A DNA stretch of 64,000 bases from Hymenobacter sediminicola (GTDB lineage Bacteria > Bacteroidota > Bacteroidia > Cytophagales > Hymenobacteraceae), in NCBI RefSeq assembly GCF_014250515.1, contig NZ_CP060202.1, forward strand, positions 493,001 through 557,000, written 5' to 3'. The notes under the pieces are model-generated. The model searched no databases. It had not been told where the DNA came from and saw only the letters and a list, made by a program, of their open reading frames with translations. Shown piece by piece: positions 6,977 to 16,018 of the stretch. Both the position numbers and the translations under genes were made by a program. The stretch's first letter is position 1. The number at the start of each line of letters is the position of its first letter.

Positions 6977-9900
6977 TTGGAAGCTAGCCAAAGAACCATT
7001 CAGCTGCTGCTCAAGCCCGGCCAACACGACGGCGAGGGCCAGCGCGTAGCCGAAGCGGCCCACCGCCACCTGGGCCTGCGCACCGGCCGCGTACAAAGCA
7101 CCGCCCTCTACACGGTGCGCTACCCCCTCTCGGACCAGCAGCTGCGCGACTTCGCCACCCACTGCCTTCAGGACCCGGTGCTGCATGACGTGGCCTTCGA
7201 TGAGTTCCGCCACGACGCCCACTACCAAAGCTACATCCTCGTCGCCAAGCTGCCCGGCGTCACCGACGACGAAGGCATTTCGGCCCAGAACGCCCTCGGC
7301 GACCTTCTCAACGAGCCGCTCGATACTCATACCCAGCACATCTTCTCGAAACGGCTCTACTTCCTCGAAGAAGCCCTGCCCGAGAGCAGTCTGCGCCAAC
7401 TCGCGCAGGAACTGCTGGGCAACAAGATGATCAACCGCTTCGAAACCGGCCCCATCACCGATATCCGCGACTATACGCCGCGGCCCGGTGGCGGGGCCGA
7501 ATCGATTACGGAAACCGTGCCGCTGGTTGGTTTGTCGGATGAGGAGCTGCAGAAGCTGTCGAAAGACAATCTCTACGCCCTGAACCTGGAGGAAATGCGC
7601 GCCGTGCGCGACCATTACACCAGCACCCGGGAGGAGCGCCAGGCCGCCGGTCTGCCCCAGGATCCGACGGATTGCGAGCTGGAAATCATTGCCCAAACCT
7701 GGTCGGAGCACTGCAAGCACAAGGAGTTTTCGGCCCTGATTAAATACAAGGATGCCGACACGGGCGAGGAGTTCGAAGTCGATTCCCTGTTTAAAACTTA
7801 CATCAAAGACGCCACTTCGGAAGTAGACCGGCAGCTCCGCGCCAACGGCAACGACTGGCTGATTAAGGTGTTCAGCGACAACGCCGGGGCCGTACGCATC
7901 AACCCCGAGTCGCTGTTCGTGTGGAAAGTCGAAACCCACAATTCGCCCTCGGCCATCGACCCGTATGGTGGGGCCATCACGGGCATTCTGGGCAACAACC
8001 GCGACCCGCTGGCGACTGGCATCGGGGGGGCGCGGCTCTTGTTCAACACCAACGTGCTCTGCTTCGGCAACCCCGAGTTTGATGGCACGCTGCTGAGCAA
8101 CCAGCTGCACCCGCGCCGCATTTTTGAGGGCGTGCGCAAGGGCATCGAGGACGGCGGCAATAAGTCGGGCGTGCCCACCGTGAACGGCAGCATCGTGTTC
8201 GATGACCGGTACGCCGGCAAGCCGCTGGTATATTGCGGCACCGGCGCCGTGATGCCGATGCAGCTGGCCGGGCTGGACTCCTGGGAAAAGAACATCGACG
8301 CCCAGGACCGCATCATCATGGCCGGCGGCCGGGTGGGCAAAGACGGCATCCACGGCGCGACGTTCAGCAGCATTGAACTGGACGAAACCTCACCCGCCAC
8401 GGCCGTGCAGATTGGCTCGCCCATCACCCAGAAGCTGGCTATGGACTTCCTGATCCTGGCCACGCGGCGCGGCCTCATCAAGTGCAGCACCGACAACGGT
8501 GCGGGCGGTTTGTCGTCGAGCATTGGCGAGCTGGCCACCATCAGCGGCGGAGCCGTGGTGGAGCTGGAAAAAGTGCCGCTGAAATACCCCGGCCTCCGTC
8601 CTTGGGAAATCTTTGTTTCAGAGTCGCAGGAGCGGTTTTCTTTGGCCGTAGAACCCGCCAAGCTGAACGAGCTGCTGGCCTTGGGCCGGGAGATGGAAGT
8701 GGAGCTGACCGACATCGGCTATTTCACCGCCGATGGCAGCCTCGACGTGCGTTTTGATGGCGAATCGGTGGCGCGGCTGGACATGGAGTTTCTGCACAAC
8801 GGCGTACCGCGTAAAGTGCTGGAAGCGGAGTGGAGCAAGCCTACGGCGCAGGAGCCGAATCTGGCGGCTGACCTTGACTATACTGACGTACTGAGCCGCC
8901 TGCTGGGCAGCCTCAACATCTGCTCCCGCGAATCGGTGATTCGGCAGTACGACCACGAGGTGAAGGGCCGCACGATTATCAAGCCGCTGATGGGCGCTAC
9001 CGGCCAGGCCCCGCAGGATGCGGCCGTGGTGCGCTTTAATTTCGAGAGCTGGGAAGGCGTGGCCGTGAGCAACGGCATCCTGCCCCGCTTCGGTGATTTG
9101 GACGCCTACCACATGTCGGCCGGCGCGTTTGACGAGGCCGTGCGCCAGATCGTGGCCGTGGGCGGCAAACTGCCCAACCTCAGCTACGGCGACGGCAACT
9201 TCTGGTCCGTGAACGACAACTTCTGCGTGCCCGACTCGGTGTACGACCCCATCAGCAACCCCGATGGCAAGCACAAGCTGGCCAAGCTGGTGCGCATGTG
9301 CCAAGCCCTGCGCGACGCCACGGCGGCCTACTGCATCCCGCTCACCTCGGGCAAGGACTCGATGAAAAACGACTTCAAAGCCGACGGCGTGAAGATTTCG
9401 GTGCCGCCCACGGTGCTGTACTCCATGACCGCCAAGATGGAGGATGTCCGCAAAGCCATTACGTCCGACTTCAAGCAGGCCGATGACGTGGTGTACCTGC
9501 TGGGTGAAACCTACGACGAGCTGGGCGGCTCGGAGTTCTATCAGCTTTTCGGCGAGCTGGGGGCCAACGTGCCCAAAGTGCGCTTCGAGCAGGCCAAAGC
9601 CCTCTACACGCTGATGGGCCAGGCCAACGACCAGGGCCTGATTCAGAGCTGCCACGACTTGTCGGATGGCGGCCTGGCAGTGACGCTGGCCGAGGCGACG
9701 TTTGGCTACGGTTTCGGGGCCGAGGTGGAATTACCGGAAGGCCTGCCGGTGCATGTGCAGCTGTTTTCAGAGTCGCACTCCCGGTTTGTAGCCACGGTGG
9801 CCCCCGAGGATGTGGTGGCGTTTGAGCAGCACTTCGGCGGGCGCGCCACGCGCCTGGGCCGCGTCACGCCGGATGGCCAGCTGACGGTACAACAGGCGGG

Positions 9901-10003
9901 TAAAACCATCATTGCGGCCAGCACGGCGGCTCTGCGCCACGAGTGGACCAACGGTCCGGTAAACCGCATTATCGGCTTCGGCCACCCCGAAACCGCGCAC
10001 TAA
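6977..10003 (+). CDS. purL: Phosphoribosylformylglycinamidine synthase, synthetase subunit (PurS-like N-domain fused to PurL)
   Basis: A 1008-residue protein that amidates FGAR to FGAM using ammonia from the PurQ glutaminase. Residues 1 to about 160 resemble a PurS-like domain (TIQLLLKPGQHDGEGQRV near the start); the linker and PurL core follow, with QTWSEHCKHKEF (catalytic His), ETHNSPSAIDPYGGA, and DGIHGATFSSIE. There is no fused glutaminase, so it is intermediate between the small PurL (about 740) and the long fused enzyme (about 1300). The only usable start is TTG at 6977: an in-frame TAG lies at 6959-6961 and the first in-frame ATG is far inside the domain. It is followed after 2 nt by purQ. 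Confidence 0.93.
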   Translation: MEASQRTIQLLLKPGQHDGEGQRVAEAAHRHLGLRTGRVQSTALYTVRYPLSDQQLRDFATHCLQDPVLHDVAFDEFRHDAHYQSYILVAKLPGVTDDEGISAQNALGDLLNEPLDTHTQHIFSKRLYFLEEALPESSLRQLAQELLGNKMINRFETGPITDIRDYTPRPGGGAESITETVPLVGLSDEELQKLSKDNLYALNLEEMRAVRDHYTSTREERQAAGLPQDPTDCELEIIAQTWSEHCKHKEFSALIKYKDADTGEEFEVDSLFKTYIKDATSEVDRQLRANGNDWLIKVFSDNAGAVRINPESLFVWKVETHNSPSAIDPYGGAITGILGNNRDPLATGIGGARLLFNTNVLCFGNPEFDGTLLSNQLHPRRIFEGVRKGIEDGGNKSGVPTVNGSIVFDDRYAGKPLVYCGTGAVMPMQLAGLDSWEKNIDAQDRIIMAGGRVGKDGIHGATFSSIELDETSPATAVQIGSPITQKLAMDFLILATRRGLIKCSTDNGAGGLSSSIGELATISGGAVVELEKVPLKYPGLRPWEIFVSESQERFSLAVEPAKLNELLALGREMEVELTDIGYFTADGSLDVRFDGESVARLDMEFLHNGVPRKVLEAEWSKPTAQEPNLAADLDYTDVLSRLLGSLNICSRESVIRQYDHEVKGRTIIKPLMGATGQAPQDAAVVRFNFESWEGVAVSNGILPRFGDLDAYHMSAGAFDEAVRQIVAVGGKLPNLSYGDGNFWSVNDNFCVPDSVYDPISNPDGKHKLAKLVRMCQALRDATAAYCIPLTSGKDSMKNDFKADGVKISVPPTVLYSMTAKMEDVRKAITSDFKQADDVVYLLGETYDELGGSEFYQLFGELGANVPKVRFEQAKALYTLMGQANDQGLIQSCHDLSDGGLAVTLAEATFGYGFGAEVELPEGLPVHVQLFSESHSRFVATVAPEDVVAFEQHFGGRATRLGRVTPDGQLTVQQAGKTIIAASTAALRHEWTNGPVNRIIGFGHPETAH

Positions 10004-10005
10004 TC

Positions 10006-11067
10006 ATGGAACAGACTCCCCAACTGCCGGACCAGCACACGCCCCCGCGCCCCCAGCACGACGACCCCGGCCACGAAATCGTGAACCGCGAAGGCCAGAT
10101 TGTGCTGCCCGGCTACAAAAGCGTTGACCCCGGCCACGAATCCGCCGAGCCACTGAAAAGCAAGGAACAGCCCGTTGACCAACAACCAACAACTAACAAC
10201 CAGCAACCAGTACAGGCCCTGATCCTGACGGGTTTCGGTATCAACTGCGAGGAAGAGTTTGCCGCCGCGTATAAGCTGGCCGGCGCGGAAGCTACCATCG
10301 TGCATCTCAACCAAGTGCTGCACGGCCACGTCAGCATCCACGACTACGACATCCTGAACTTCCCCGGCGGCTTCTCCTTCGGCGACGACTTGGGCTCGGG
10401 CGTAGTGCTGGCCAACAAGCTGCGCTACCGCCGCAACGCCGAGGGCCGCACGCTGCTCGATGATATCAAGGAGTTCATTGCCAACGGCAAGCACGTGATG
10501 GGCATCTGCAACGGCTTCCAGGTGCTGGTGAAGCTGGGTTTGCTGCCCGACCTGAGCGGCACCGTGACGCCCGAAGTAACCCTGACCCACAACGCCTCGG
10601 GCCGCTACGAGGACCGCTGGGTGAAGCTCAAAGTCAACCCAAAGGCAAACTCGCCCTTCCTCAAGGGCCTAGACACGCTGGAAGTGCCCGTGCGCCACGG
10701 CGAGGGGCGCCTCATTATTCAGGATGCCGCCACGCTGGCCGCCATCGAAGCCGGTGGTCTGAACTGCCTGGCCTACACCGATTTCGACGGCTCGCCCACC
10801 GAAGTCTACCCTTTCAATCCCAACGGCGCCGACCTGAACTGCGCGGGGCTCACGGATACGACCGGTCGCGTGTTTGGACTAATGCCGCATCCGGAGGCGT
10901 TTTTGTCGCTGTATAACCACCCGGATTGGGCGCGGCGCAAGCGCCAGAACCCGAATCTGAGTGAGGAAGGCGACGGGTTGAAGCTGTTCCGCAACATCGT
11001 GCAGCACGTGCAAAGCCAGCGCCCCGCCACCGTAGCGCAGCCAGCAGCCCACCAGTTTTCATCCTAA
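10006..11067 (+). CDS. purQ: Phosphoribosylformylglycinamidine synthase, glutaminase subunit, with N-terminal extension
   Basis: A class I glutamine amidotransferase that supplies ammonia to PurL. The domain begins at about residue 68 (VQALILTGFGINCEEEF). The nucleophile Cys is in HVMGICNGFQVL, and the His-Glu pair is in GLMPHPEAF. The extra 65 or so N-terminal residues are low-complexity and contain two copies of a DPGHE motif and a Gln/Asn/Thr-rich stretch encoded by repetitive caaccaac-type DNA. Usual PurQ proteins start directly at the domain (about 230 residues in the split form); the rest here is about 285, with a longer C-terminus. A non-ATG internal start cannot be excluded. The ATG at 10006 follows the purL stop by 2 nt. 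Confidence 0.88.
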   Translation: MEQTPQLPDQHTPPRPQHDDPGHEIVNREGQIVLPGYKSVDPGHESAEPLKSKEQPVDQQPTTNNQQPVQALILTGFGINCEEEFAAAYKLAGAEATIVHLNQVLHGHVSIHDYDILNFPGGFSFGDDLGSGVVLANKLRYRRNAEGRTLLDDIKEFIANGKHVMGICNGFQVLVKLGLLPDLSGTVTPEVTLTHNASGRYEDRWVKLKVNPKANSPFLKGLDTLEVPVRHGEGRLIIQDAATLAAIEAGGLNCLAYTDFDGSPTEVYPFNPNGADLNCAGLTDTTGRVFGLMPHPEAFLSLYNHPDWARRKRQNPNLSEEGDGLKLFRNIVQHVQSQRPATVAQPAAHQFSS

Positions 11068-11106
11068 CGAGCCATCTGCCAGCCCCGCCGGTTGACACCC
11101 TCTCAT

Positions 11107-12042
11107 ATGAACACCCTCAACCACTTCGATACTCCCCAGCTTGAACTCCTGCACCGTGGCAAGGTCCGTGATTCGTACCGCGCCCCTTCCGGTGAGCGGC
11201 TTATCGTGGTTACTGACCGGCTGTCGGCGTTTGACTCGGTGCTGGAAACGCCCGTGGCCCACAAAGGCGCGGTGCTGAACGGGCTGGCCGCTTTCTGGTT
11301 TGACAAAACCCGGCACATCATCCCGAACCACGTGATTTCGCTGCCCGACCCGAACGTGACGCTGGCCCAGGAAGCCGAGCCGATTCGGGTGGAGATGGTG
11401 GTGCGCAACTACCTCACGGGCTCCATGCTGCGCGGCTACCAGCAGGGCCAGCGCACATTTTCGGGCGTAACCGTGCCGGATGGCCTGACCAAGCACCAGC
11501 AGTTCCCCGAGCCCATTGTAACGCCGACCACCAAGGAGGAATCGGACCGCGAGATTACGCCGGAAAACCTCGTGTCGGAAGGCTGGGTGTCGCAGGAACT
11601 GTACGAGCAGATGCGGGTGAAGTCGTTGGAGCTGTTCAGCTTCGCTTCGGCGTGGATGGCCGAGCGCGGCATCATTCTGGTGGACACCAAGTATGAGTTT
11701 GGCTTGCTGAACGGGGAGCTGATGCTGATTGACGAAATCCACACGCCCGATTCGTCGCGGTTCTGGAGCGCCGAGGACTACGCCCGCAACCCGGAGACGG
11801 CCGAGCAGATGGACAAGGAGTACGTGCGCCAGTGGCTGATTGCCAACAAGCAGGACGGCCTGTACCCCCGCGCCCTCACGCCCGAAGTATCTGCCGAAGC
11901 CACCCGTCGCTACCTCGATATCTACGAGCGTATCACGGGCGCTCCGCTGCCCACCGGCAACGAAGTCACTCCCGGTGGCGACGTACAAGCCCGCCTCGTG
12001 GGCAACCTAGTGCGTGCTGGTATCATGAAAGAAACCATCTGA
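11107..12042 (+). CDS. purC: SAICAR synthase
   Basis: Phosphoribosylaminoimidazole-succinocarboxamide synthase, 311 residues, joins aspartate to CAIR with ATP. LLHRGKVRDSY is the nucleotide-binding start, followed by VVTDRLSAFD, VRNYLTGSM, TPTTKEES, LVDTKYEFG and LIDEIHTPDSSRFW, all signatures of the eukaryote-like longer form (about 300 residues). Start at 11107 is preferred to 11092 because the latter only adds a few unlike residues. It follows purQ by 39 nt and is followed after 1 nt by the NTF2-like gene. Confidence 0.95.
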   Translation: MNTLNHFDTPQLELLHRGKVRDSYRAPSGERLIVVTDRLSAFDSVLETPVAHKGAVLNGLAAFWFDKTRHIIPNHVISLPDPNVTLAQEAEPIRVEMVVRNYLTGSMLRGYQQGQRTFSGVTVPDGLTKHQQFPEPIVTPTTKEESDREITPENLVSEGWVSQELYEQMRVKSLELFSFASAWMAERGIILVDTKYEFGLLNGELMLIDEIHTPDSSRFWSAEDYARNPETAEQMDKEYVRQWLIANKQDGLYPRALTPEVSAEATRRYLDIYERITGAPLPTGNEVTPGGDVQARLVGNLVRAGIMKETI

Positions 12043-12043
12043 A

Positions 12044-12427
12044 ATGGAGTCCTCGCAGGCGAAAAAGCTGGTAATCGATTACATCGAAGCGTATAACCGC
12101 TTTGATGTGGCCGGTATGCTGGCGCCGTTGCACGACGAGGTGATATTTCGGAACGTAACCGGCGGCGAAGTCAGCCTGACCATCCACGGTAAGGCAGAGT
12201 TCCAGGTGCAGGCCGAGCAAGCCAGGCAGTATTTCTCTCAACGGGAGCAGCGGGTCACCAACTGGCAGATAACCGATAACCACGTGGAAGTGCTCATTGA
12301 CTACTCAGCCGTGGCGGCTATAGATTTGCCTAACGGCCTGAAAGCGGGCGATACGCTGCAACTGCAGGGTAAGTCGGTGTTCCTGTTTTCCGCCGGAAAA
12401 ATTAGTGCCATTGACGATATTAGTTAG
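12044..12427 (+). CDS. NTF2/SnoaL-like small protein
   Basis: A 127-residue protein with the NTF2-like pattern: an N-terminal helix pair (KKLVIDYIEAYNRFDVAGMLAPL), then HDEVIFRNVTGG and alternating strands to the end (VLIDYSAVAAIDLP, LQLQGKSVFLFSAGKISAIDDIS). Such cone-shaped folds bind small ligands or act as isomerases. It starts 1 nt after the purC stop, so it is co-translated with the purine genes, but no role in purine synthesis is known for it. No signal peptide. It may simply ride in the operon. Confidence 0.65.
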   Translation: MESSQAKKLVIDYIEAYNRFDVAGMLAPLHDEVIFRNVTGGEVSLTIHGKAEFQVQAEQARQYFSQREQRVTNWQITDNHVEVLIDYSAVAAIDLPNGLKAGDTLQLQGKSVFLFSAGKISAIDDIS

Positions 12428-12432
12428 AACGA

Positions 12433-12470
12433 CTCTGCGCACCTCTGCGAAACCTTCTGCGCCCTCTGCG
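12433..12470. repeat. Short tandem-like repeat of (c/t)TCTGCG
   Basis: Four copies of YTCTGCG (first at 12433, last at 12464) spaced 10-11 nt apart in the gap between the NTF2-like gene and purD. Helical-turn spacing is suggestive, but the function is unknown. Confidence 0.5.
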
Positions 12471-12493
12471 GGAAACAACACTAGAACGACACC

Positions 12494-13777
12494 GTGACGA
12501 ATTCAACACCCATAGTACTCCTCGGCGGCGGGGCCCGTGAACACGCCATGGCGTGGAAGCTGACCCGCGACGGCGCTACCGTGCACGTGCTGCCCGGCAA
12601 CGCCGGCATCCCCAACAGCCACCCCGAAATCAGCGCCACCGACTTCCCGGCCATCAAAGCCTTCTGCGAAGCGCAGGGCGTGAAACTGATCGTGGTAGGG
12701 CCGGAGGCTCCTCTGGCGGCGGGCGTCACGGACTTCTTTCAGGGCTCCGATATCCGGGTGTTTGGGCCGGGGCGCGCCGGGGCTACGCTGGAAAGCTCTA
12801 AGGTGTGGAGCAAGGATTTCATGCGCCGCCACGGCGTAGCCACGGCCCTGTCCTGGCAGTTCCGCAGCGACAAGATGGACGCCGCCCGCGCCAAAGCCGC
12901 CGAGTTGAACGGCGACGTGGTGGTGAAATTCGACGGGCTGGCCGCCGGCAAAGGCGTGTATGTCTGCTCCTCGGTAGAAGAAGCCCACGCCGCCCTCGAC
13001 GAGTTGGCCCGCCTGCACAGCGGCTGGTTCAGCTTCCTGCTCGAAGAAAAGCTCACCGGCCCTGAAATTAGCATCATCGGCATCACCGATGGCAACCGCA
13101 TCCGGCTGCTGACGCCTTCCCAGGACCACAAGCAACTGCTGGCCGGCGACCAGGGCCCCAACACCGGCGGCATGGGTGCCTACTGCCCAGTCCCGTTCGC
13201 CGACGACAACGTGCTGGCCGCCATCCGCACCGATATCATCGACCCCACGCTACGCGGGCTGCAAAACGAGCAGTTCGACTTTAACGGCTTCCTGTACTTC
13301 GGTATCATGCTCACGCCGCAGGGCCCCAAGCTGCTGGAATACAACACCCGCCTCGGCGACCCCGAAGCCGAAGTCCTGTTACCCGCCCTGGAAAGCAGTT
13401 TGCTCGAGCTGATTGAAGCCACCCTCGACGGCAAGCTGCAGCAAACCGTGGTGCGCCAACGGCGTGGCTACTACGTGGGCGTGGTGCTGGCCTCGGGCGG
13501 CTATCCCGCCGCCAGCTTCCCCACCGGCTTCCCCATTACCGGCCTCGACCAGCTGCACCCCAGTATTCTGGCCTTCCACGGCGCCACCAAGCGCACTGAA
13601 ACCGGCGAATTGGTAACCAATGGCGGCCGGGTGCTGGTGCTGGTCGGCCACGGCGAGGAACTGGAAGACGCGGTAGCCCACGTGTACCGCGAAACAGAAC
13701 GAGTTAACTTCCAGGATGCCTACATCCGCACTGACATCGGCCAGCGGCCGGAACCGACCCTTGCCGGCAACTGGTAA
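12494..13777 (+). CDS. purD: Phosphoribosylamine-glycine ligase (GAR synthetase)
   Basis: A 427-residue ATP-grasp enzyme that makes GAR from phosphoribosylamine, glycine and ATP. It starts with GTG at 12494 (VTNSTPIVLLGGGAREHA); the next in-frame ATG lies inside the required GGGAREHA motif region, so the GTG is decisive. Later motifs: VVGPEAPLAAG, FMRRHGVAT, VVKFDGLAAGKGV, LTPSQDHKQLLAGDQGPNTGGMGAY, and EYNTRLGDPEAE with the metal-binding residues. Full length for the family (about 425). Its 3' end overlaps the predicted purN start. Confidence 0.95.
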   Translation: MTNSTPIVLLGGGAREHAMAWKLTRDGATVHVLPGNAGIPNSHPEISATDFPAIKAFCEAQGVKLIVVGPEAPLAAGVTDFFQGSDIRVFGPGRAGATLESSKVWSKDFMRRHGVATALSWQFRSDKMDAARAKAAELNGDVVVKFDGLAAGKGVYVCSSVEEAHAALDELARLHSGWFSFLLEEKLTGPEISIIGITDGNRIRLLTPSQDHKQLLAGDQGPNTGGMGAYCPVPFADDNVLAAIRTDIIDPTLRGLQNEQFDFNGFLYFGIMLTPQGPKLLEYNTRLGDPEAEVLLPALESSLLELIEATLDGKLQQTVVRQRRGYYVGVVLASGGYPAASFPTGFPITGLDQLHPSILAFHGATKRTETGELVTNGGRVLVLVGHGEELEDAVAHVYRETERVNFQDAYIRTDIGQRPEPTLAGNW

Positions 13778-14408
13778 CCATAGCACCCGCAAACAGCGCC
13801 TGGCCATTTTGCTGTCGGGCCGGGGCTCCAATATGGTGGCCCTGGTAAACGCCGTGCAAACAGGCGTGCTGCAGGACTTGGCCGAAGTAGCTGTAGTATT
13901 CAGCAATAAGCCCGATGCGCCCGGTCTGGAAACGGCGGCGGCTTTGGGCTGCCCTACGGCCAGCCGCAGCAGCCAGGGCCGCAAGCGGGCCGAGTTTGAT
14001 GCCGAAGTGGTGGAGGCACTGCAAACGTATCAGCCCGACTACGTGGTGCTGGCCGGCTACATGCGGATTCTGTCGCCTACGTTCATCCGGGCGTTTGCGG
14101 GCCGCATCCTCAACATTCACCCCGCCGACACTCACCAGCACCAAGGCCTGCACGCCTACGAGTGGGCCTTCGACAACCACCTGCCCGAAACCAAAATCAC
14201 GGTGCATCTGGTGGACGAAGGCCTCGACACCGGACCTATTTTGGCCCAGCACGCTGTTGACTTGCAGGGTGCCACCACCCTGGCCGAAGTAGAGCGCCGC
14301 GGCCTGGCTGTGGAGCACCGCGTGTACGCCGAAACCTTAGCGGAACTCATCAAAAAAGAACTTCATACTGCGCCTGTCGGAGCATCTCGCGTGGCGTCGT
14401 CTGAATAG
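13716..14408 (+). CDS. purN: Phosphoribosylglycinamide formyltransferase, with repeat-derived C-terminus
   Basis: Transfers a formyl group from 10-formyl-THF to GAR. The domain begins RLAILLSGRGSNM (about residue 28). ILNIHPA carries the catalytic Asn and His, and VDEGLDTGPIL the catalytic Asp. The loop after NIHPA reads DTHQHQGLHA, where most relatives have a LLPxFxG type loop. The frame opens at ATG 13716, which overlaps purD by 62 nt; TTG at 13761 would give a length nearer the family's 210. The last dozen residues (APVGASRVASSE) are encoded by the left arm of a dispersed palindrome (14373-14443), so the original C-terminus seems to have been replaced. Confidence 0.88.
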   Translation: MPTSALTSASGRNRPLPATGNHSTRKQRLAILLSGRGSNMVALVNAVQTGVLQDLAEVAVVFSNKPDAPGLETAAALGCPTASRSSQGRKRAEFDAEVVEALQTYQPDYVVLAGYMRILSPTFIRAFAGRILNIHPADTHQHQGLHAYEWAFDNHLPETKITVHLVDEGLDTGPILAQHAVDLQGATTLAEVERRGLAVEHRVYAETLAELIKKELHTAPVGASRVASSE

Positions 14409-14443
14409 TAATCCAACGTCAGCATGCGAGATGCCTCGGCAAG
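14373..14443. repeat. Palindromic repeat overlapping the 3' end of purN
   Basis: GCATCTCGCGTG (14382-14393) faces CATGCGAGATGC (14423-14434), with further imperfect pairing outside (ctgtcgg with tcggcaag). It looks like a dispersed intergenic palindrome; related elements lie at 16019, 17273, 38765 and 52545, although this one belongs to a different sequence type. Its left arm is translated as the end of PurN. Confidence 0.65.
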
Positions 14444-14500
14444 CGGCCGCTAGATCAAGCATGACGTTCTTAAATTTTACCCTGTAACCACCCGATTGCC

Positions 14501-16006
14501 ATGTGCGGAATAGTAGGTTTTTACGGTCCTGATGACGTTGCGCACGATATCGTGTTCGGCCTCACCGCGCTCCAGCACCGCGGCCAGGACGCGGCCGGTA
14601 TTGCCACCTTCGACGAGAACTTTCACCTCTGCAAGGGCAACGGCCTCATCTCCGACGTGTTCAAGCCCAAGCAGCTCAAGAAGTTGAAGGGCAACATCGG
14701 CATCGGCCACGCGCGCTACACCACCCAGGGTTCCGGCGACGCCGAGTTGGCCCAGCCGTTTACCACCAGCTACCCGTTTGGGCTCTCGATGGTGCACAAC
14801 GGCAACGTCATCAACTTCCGCTCGGCTGCCAAGCGCCTGCACGAGAAGTACCACGTGCTGCCCAAAACCAGCAACGACCTGGAACTGATCATGTACACCT
14901 TCGCTTCGGAGCTGCGCCTGAAAAACCTCGATGCGCTGTCGGTGGTGGATATTTTCGATGCCGTAGAGACGACGCAGGAGCTGGTGAAGGGCGCCTACGC
15001 TACCATCACCATCATTGCCGGGCACGGCCTGCTGGCCTTCAACGATCCGCTGGGTATCCGGCCATTGGTGCTGGGCCGCCGCGAAACGGAACGCGGCCCC
15101 GTTTTCGCCTTCGCCTCGGAAAGTACCTGCTTTGATTATCTGGGTTTCGAGTTCGTGGAAAACGTAGGCCCCGGCCAGGCGGTGTTCATCGACAAGAACT
15201 TTAAGGTGCACCACAAAAACCAGCAGGAGCAGCCCAAAAACTTCTGTGTGTTTGAGCACATCTACTTCGCCCGCGAAGATTCCACCATCCACGGCCGGCT
15301 GGTGGCGCGCGAGCGGGTGCGGCTAGGCAAGATGCTGGCCCGCAAGGTTATCGAATCAGGCATTCAGCCCGATATGGTGATTGATGTGCCGTCGTCGGGC
15401 TATTTCTCGGCCTCTGGTTTGGCCGAAGCTATTGGGGTGCCCTACCGCCGGGCGCTGGTTAAGAACAATCACATGGGCCGCTCCTTCATCGTGAGCAGCC
15501 AGGCCGGCCGCGAGGATATCGTGAAGAAAAAGCTGAACCCCATTCGGGAGTTTGTGGAAGGCAAGAAAGTGGCCGTGGTGGACGACAGCATCGTGCGTGG
15601 TACTACGTCGCGGCGCATTGTGCGCATTCTGCGCGAGGCCGGCGCGGCTGAGGTGTACTTCATCAGCAGCGCCCCGCCCATCATTGCGCCCTGTATCTAC
15701 GGCATTGATATGGCCATGAGCACTGAGCTGATTGCGGCCAACTACACCGAAGAAGAAATCTGCCGCTACATTGAGGCCGACAAAGTGATTTACCAATCGG
15801 TGGAGGATTTGCAGGAGTTGTTTGCGGAGGACAAAGGTCACGGCGGCTCTTGCTTTGCCTGCTTCACCGGCAACTACCCCACCGGCGACGTGACCAAGTA
15901 CCTGCGCCATATCCAGGAGGAGCGCCAAAGCCACCGCTCCGACAAGAAAGGCTCTGATGTCATTCCGTCCGTCAGCGCCAAAGCCCCCGAGCCTACCGAG
16001 CACTAA
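14501..16006 (+). CDS. purF: Amidophosphoribosyltransferase (iron-sulfur type)
   Basis: A 501-residue enzyme, the first committed step of purine synthesis: PRPP plus glutamine to phosphoribosylamine. It starts MCGIVGFYG, so Cys2 is the Ntn nucleophile with no propeptide. The PRPP loop is VAVVDDSIVRGTTSRR. Four Cys that fit the [4Fe-4S] ligand set of the Bacillus-type enzyme are visible: in FCVFEHIYFARED, in IIAPCIYGIDMA, and two in SCFACFTGNYPTGD. Known regulation in this family is feedback by AMP and GMP. It is separated from purN by a palindromic repeat and so may have its own promoter. Confidence 0.95.
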   Translation: MCGIVGFYGPDDVAHDIVFGLTALQHRGQDAAGIATFDENFHLCKGNGLISDVFKPKQLKKLKGNIGIGHARYTTQGSGDAELAQPFTTSYPFGLSMVHNGNVINFRSAAKRLHEKYHVLPKTSNDLELIMYTFASELRLKNLDALSVVDIFDAVETTQELVKGAYATITIIAGHGLLAFNDPLGIRPLVLGRRETERGPVFAFASESTCFDYLGFEFVENVGPGQAVFIDKNFKVHHKNQQEQPKNFCVFEHIYFAREDSTIHGRLVARERVRLGKMLARKVIESGIQPDMVIDVPSSGYFSASGLAEAIGVPYRRALVKNNHMGRSFIVSSQAGREDIVKKKLNPIREFVEGKKVAVVDDSIVRGTTSRRIVRILREAGAAEVYFISSAPPIIAPCIYGIDMAMSTELIAANYTEEEICRYIEADKVIYQSVEDLQELFAEDKGHGGSCFACFTGNYPTGDVTKYLRHIQEERQSHRSDKKGSDVIPSVSAKAPEPTEH

Positions 16007-16018
16007 CTCAATCTGCCT

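Noticed and set aside
6764..8353. 529-codon minus-strand ORF across pyrE and purL
   Set aside because: Long only because the GC-rich purL gene gives few stops in this frame; composition is Val/Gly/Arg-rich and the sense strand carries all PurL motifs.
8618..9655. 345-codon minus-strand ORF inside purL
   Set aside because: Antisense shadow rich in His, Val and Gln with no domain; purL motifs cover the same DNA.
11059..11988. 309-codon minus-strand ORF opposite purC
   Set aside because: Shadow frame; purC is complete and well conserved on the plus strand.
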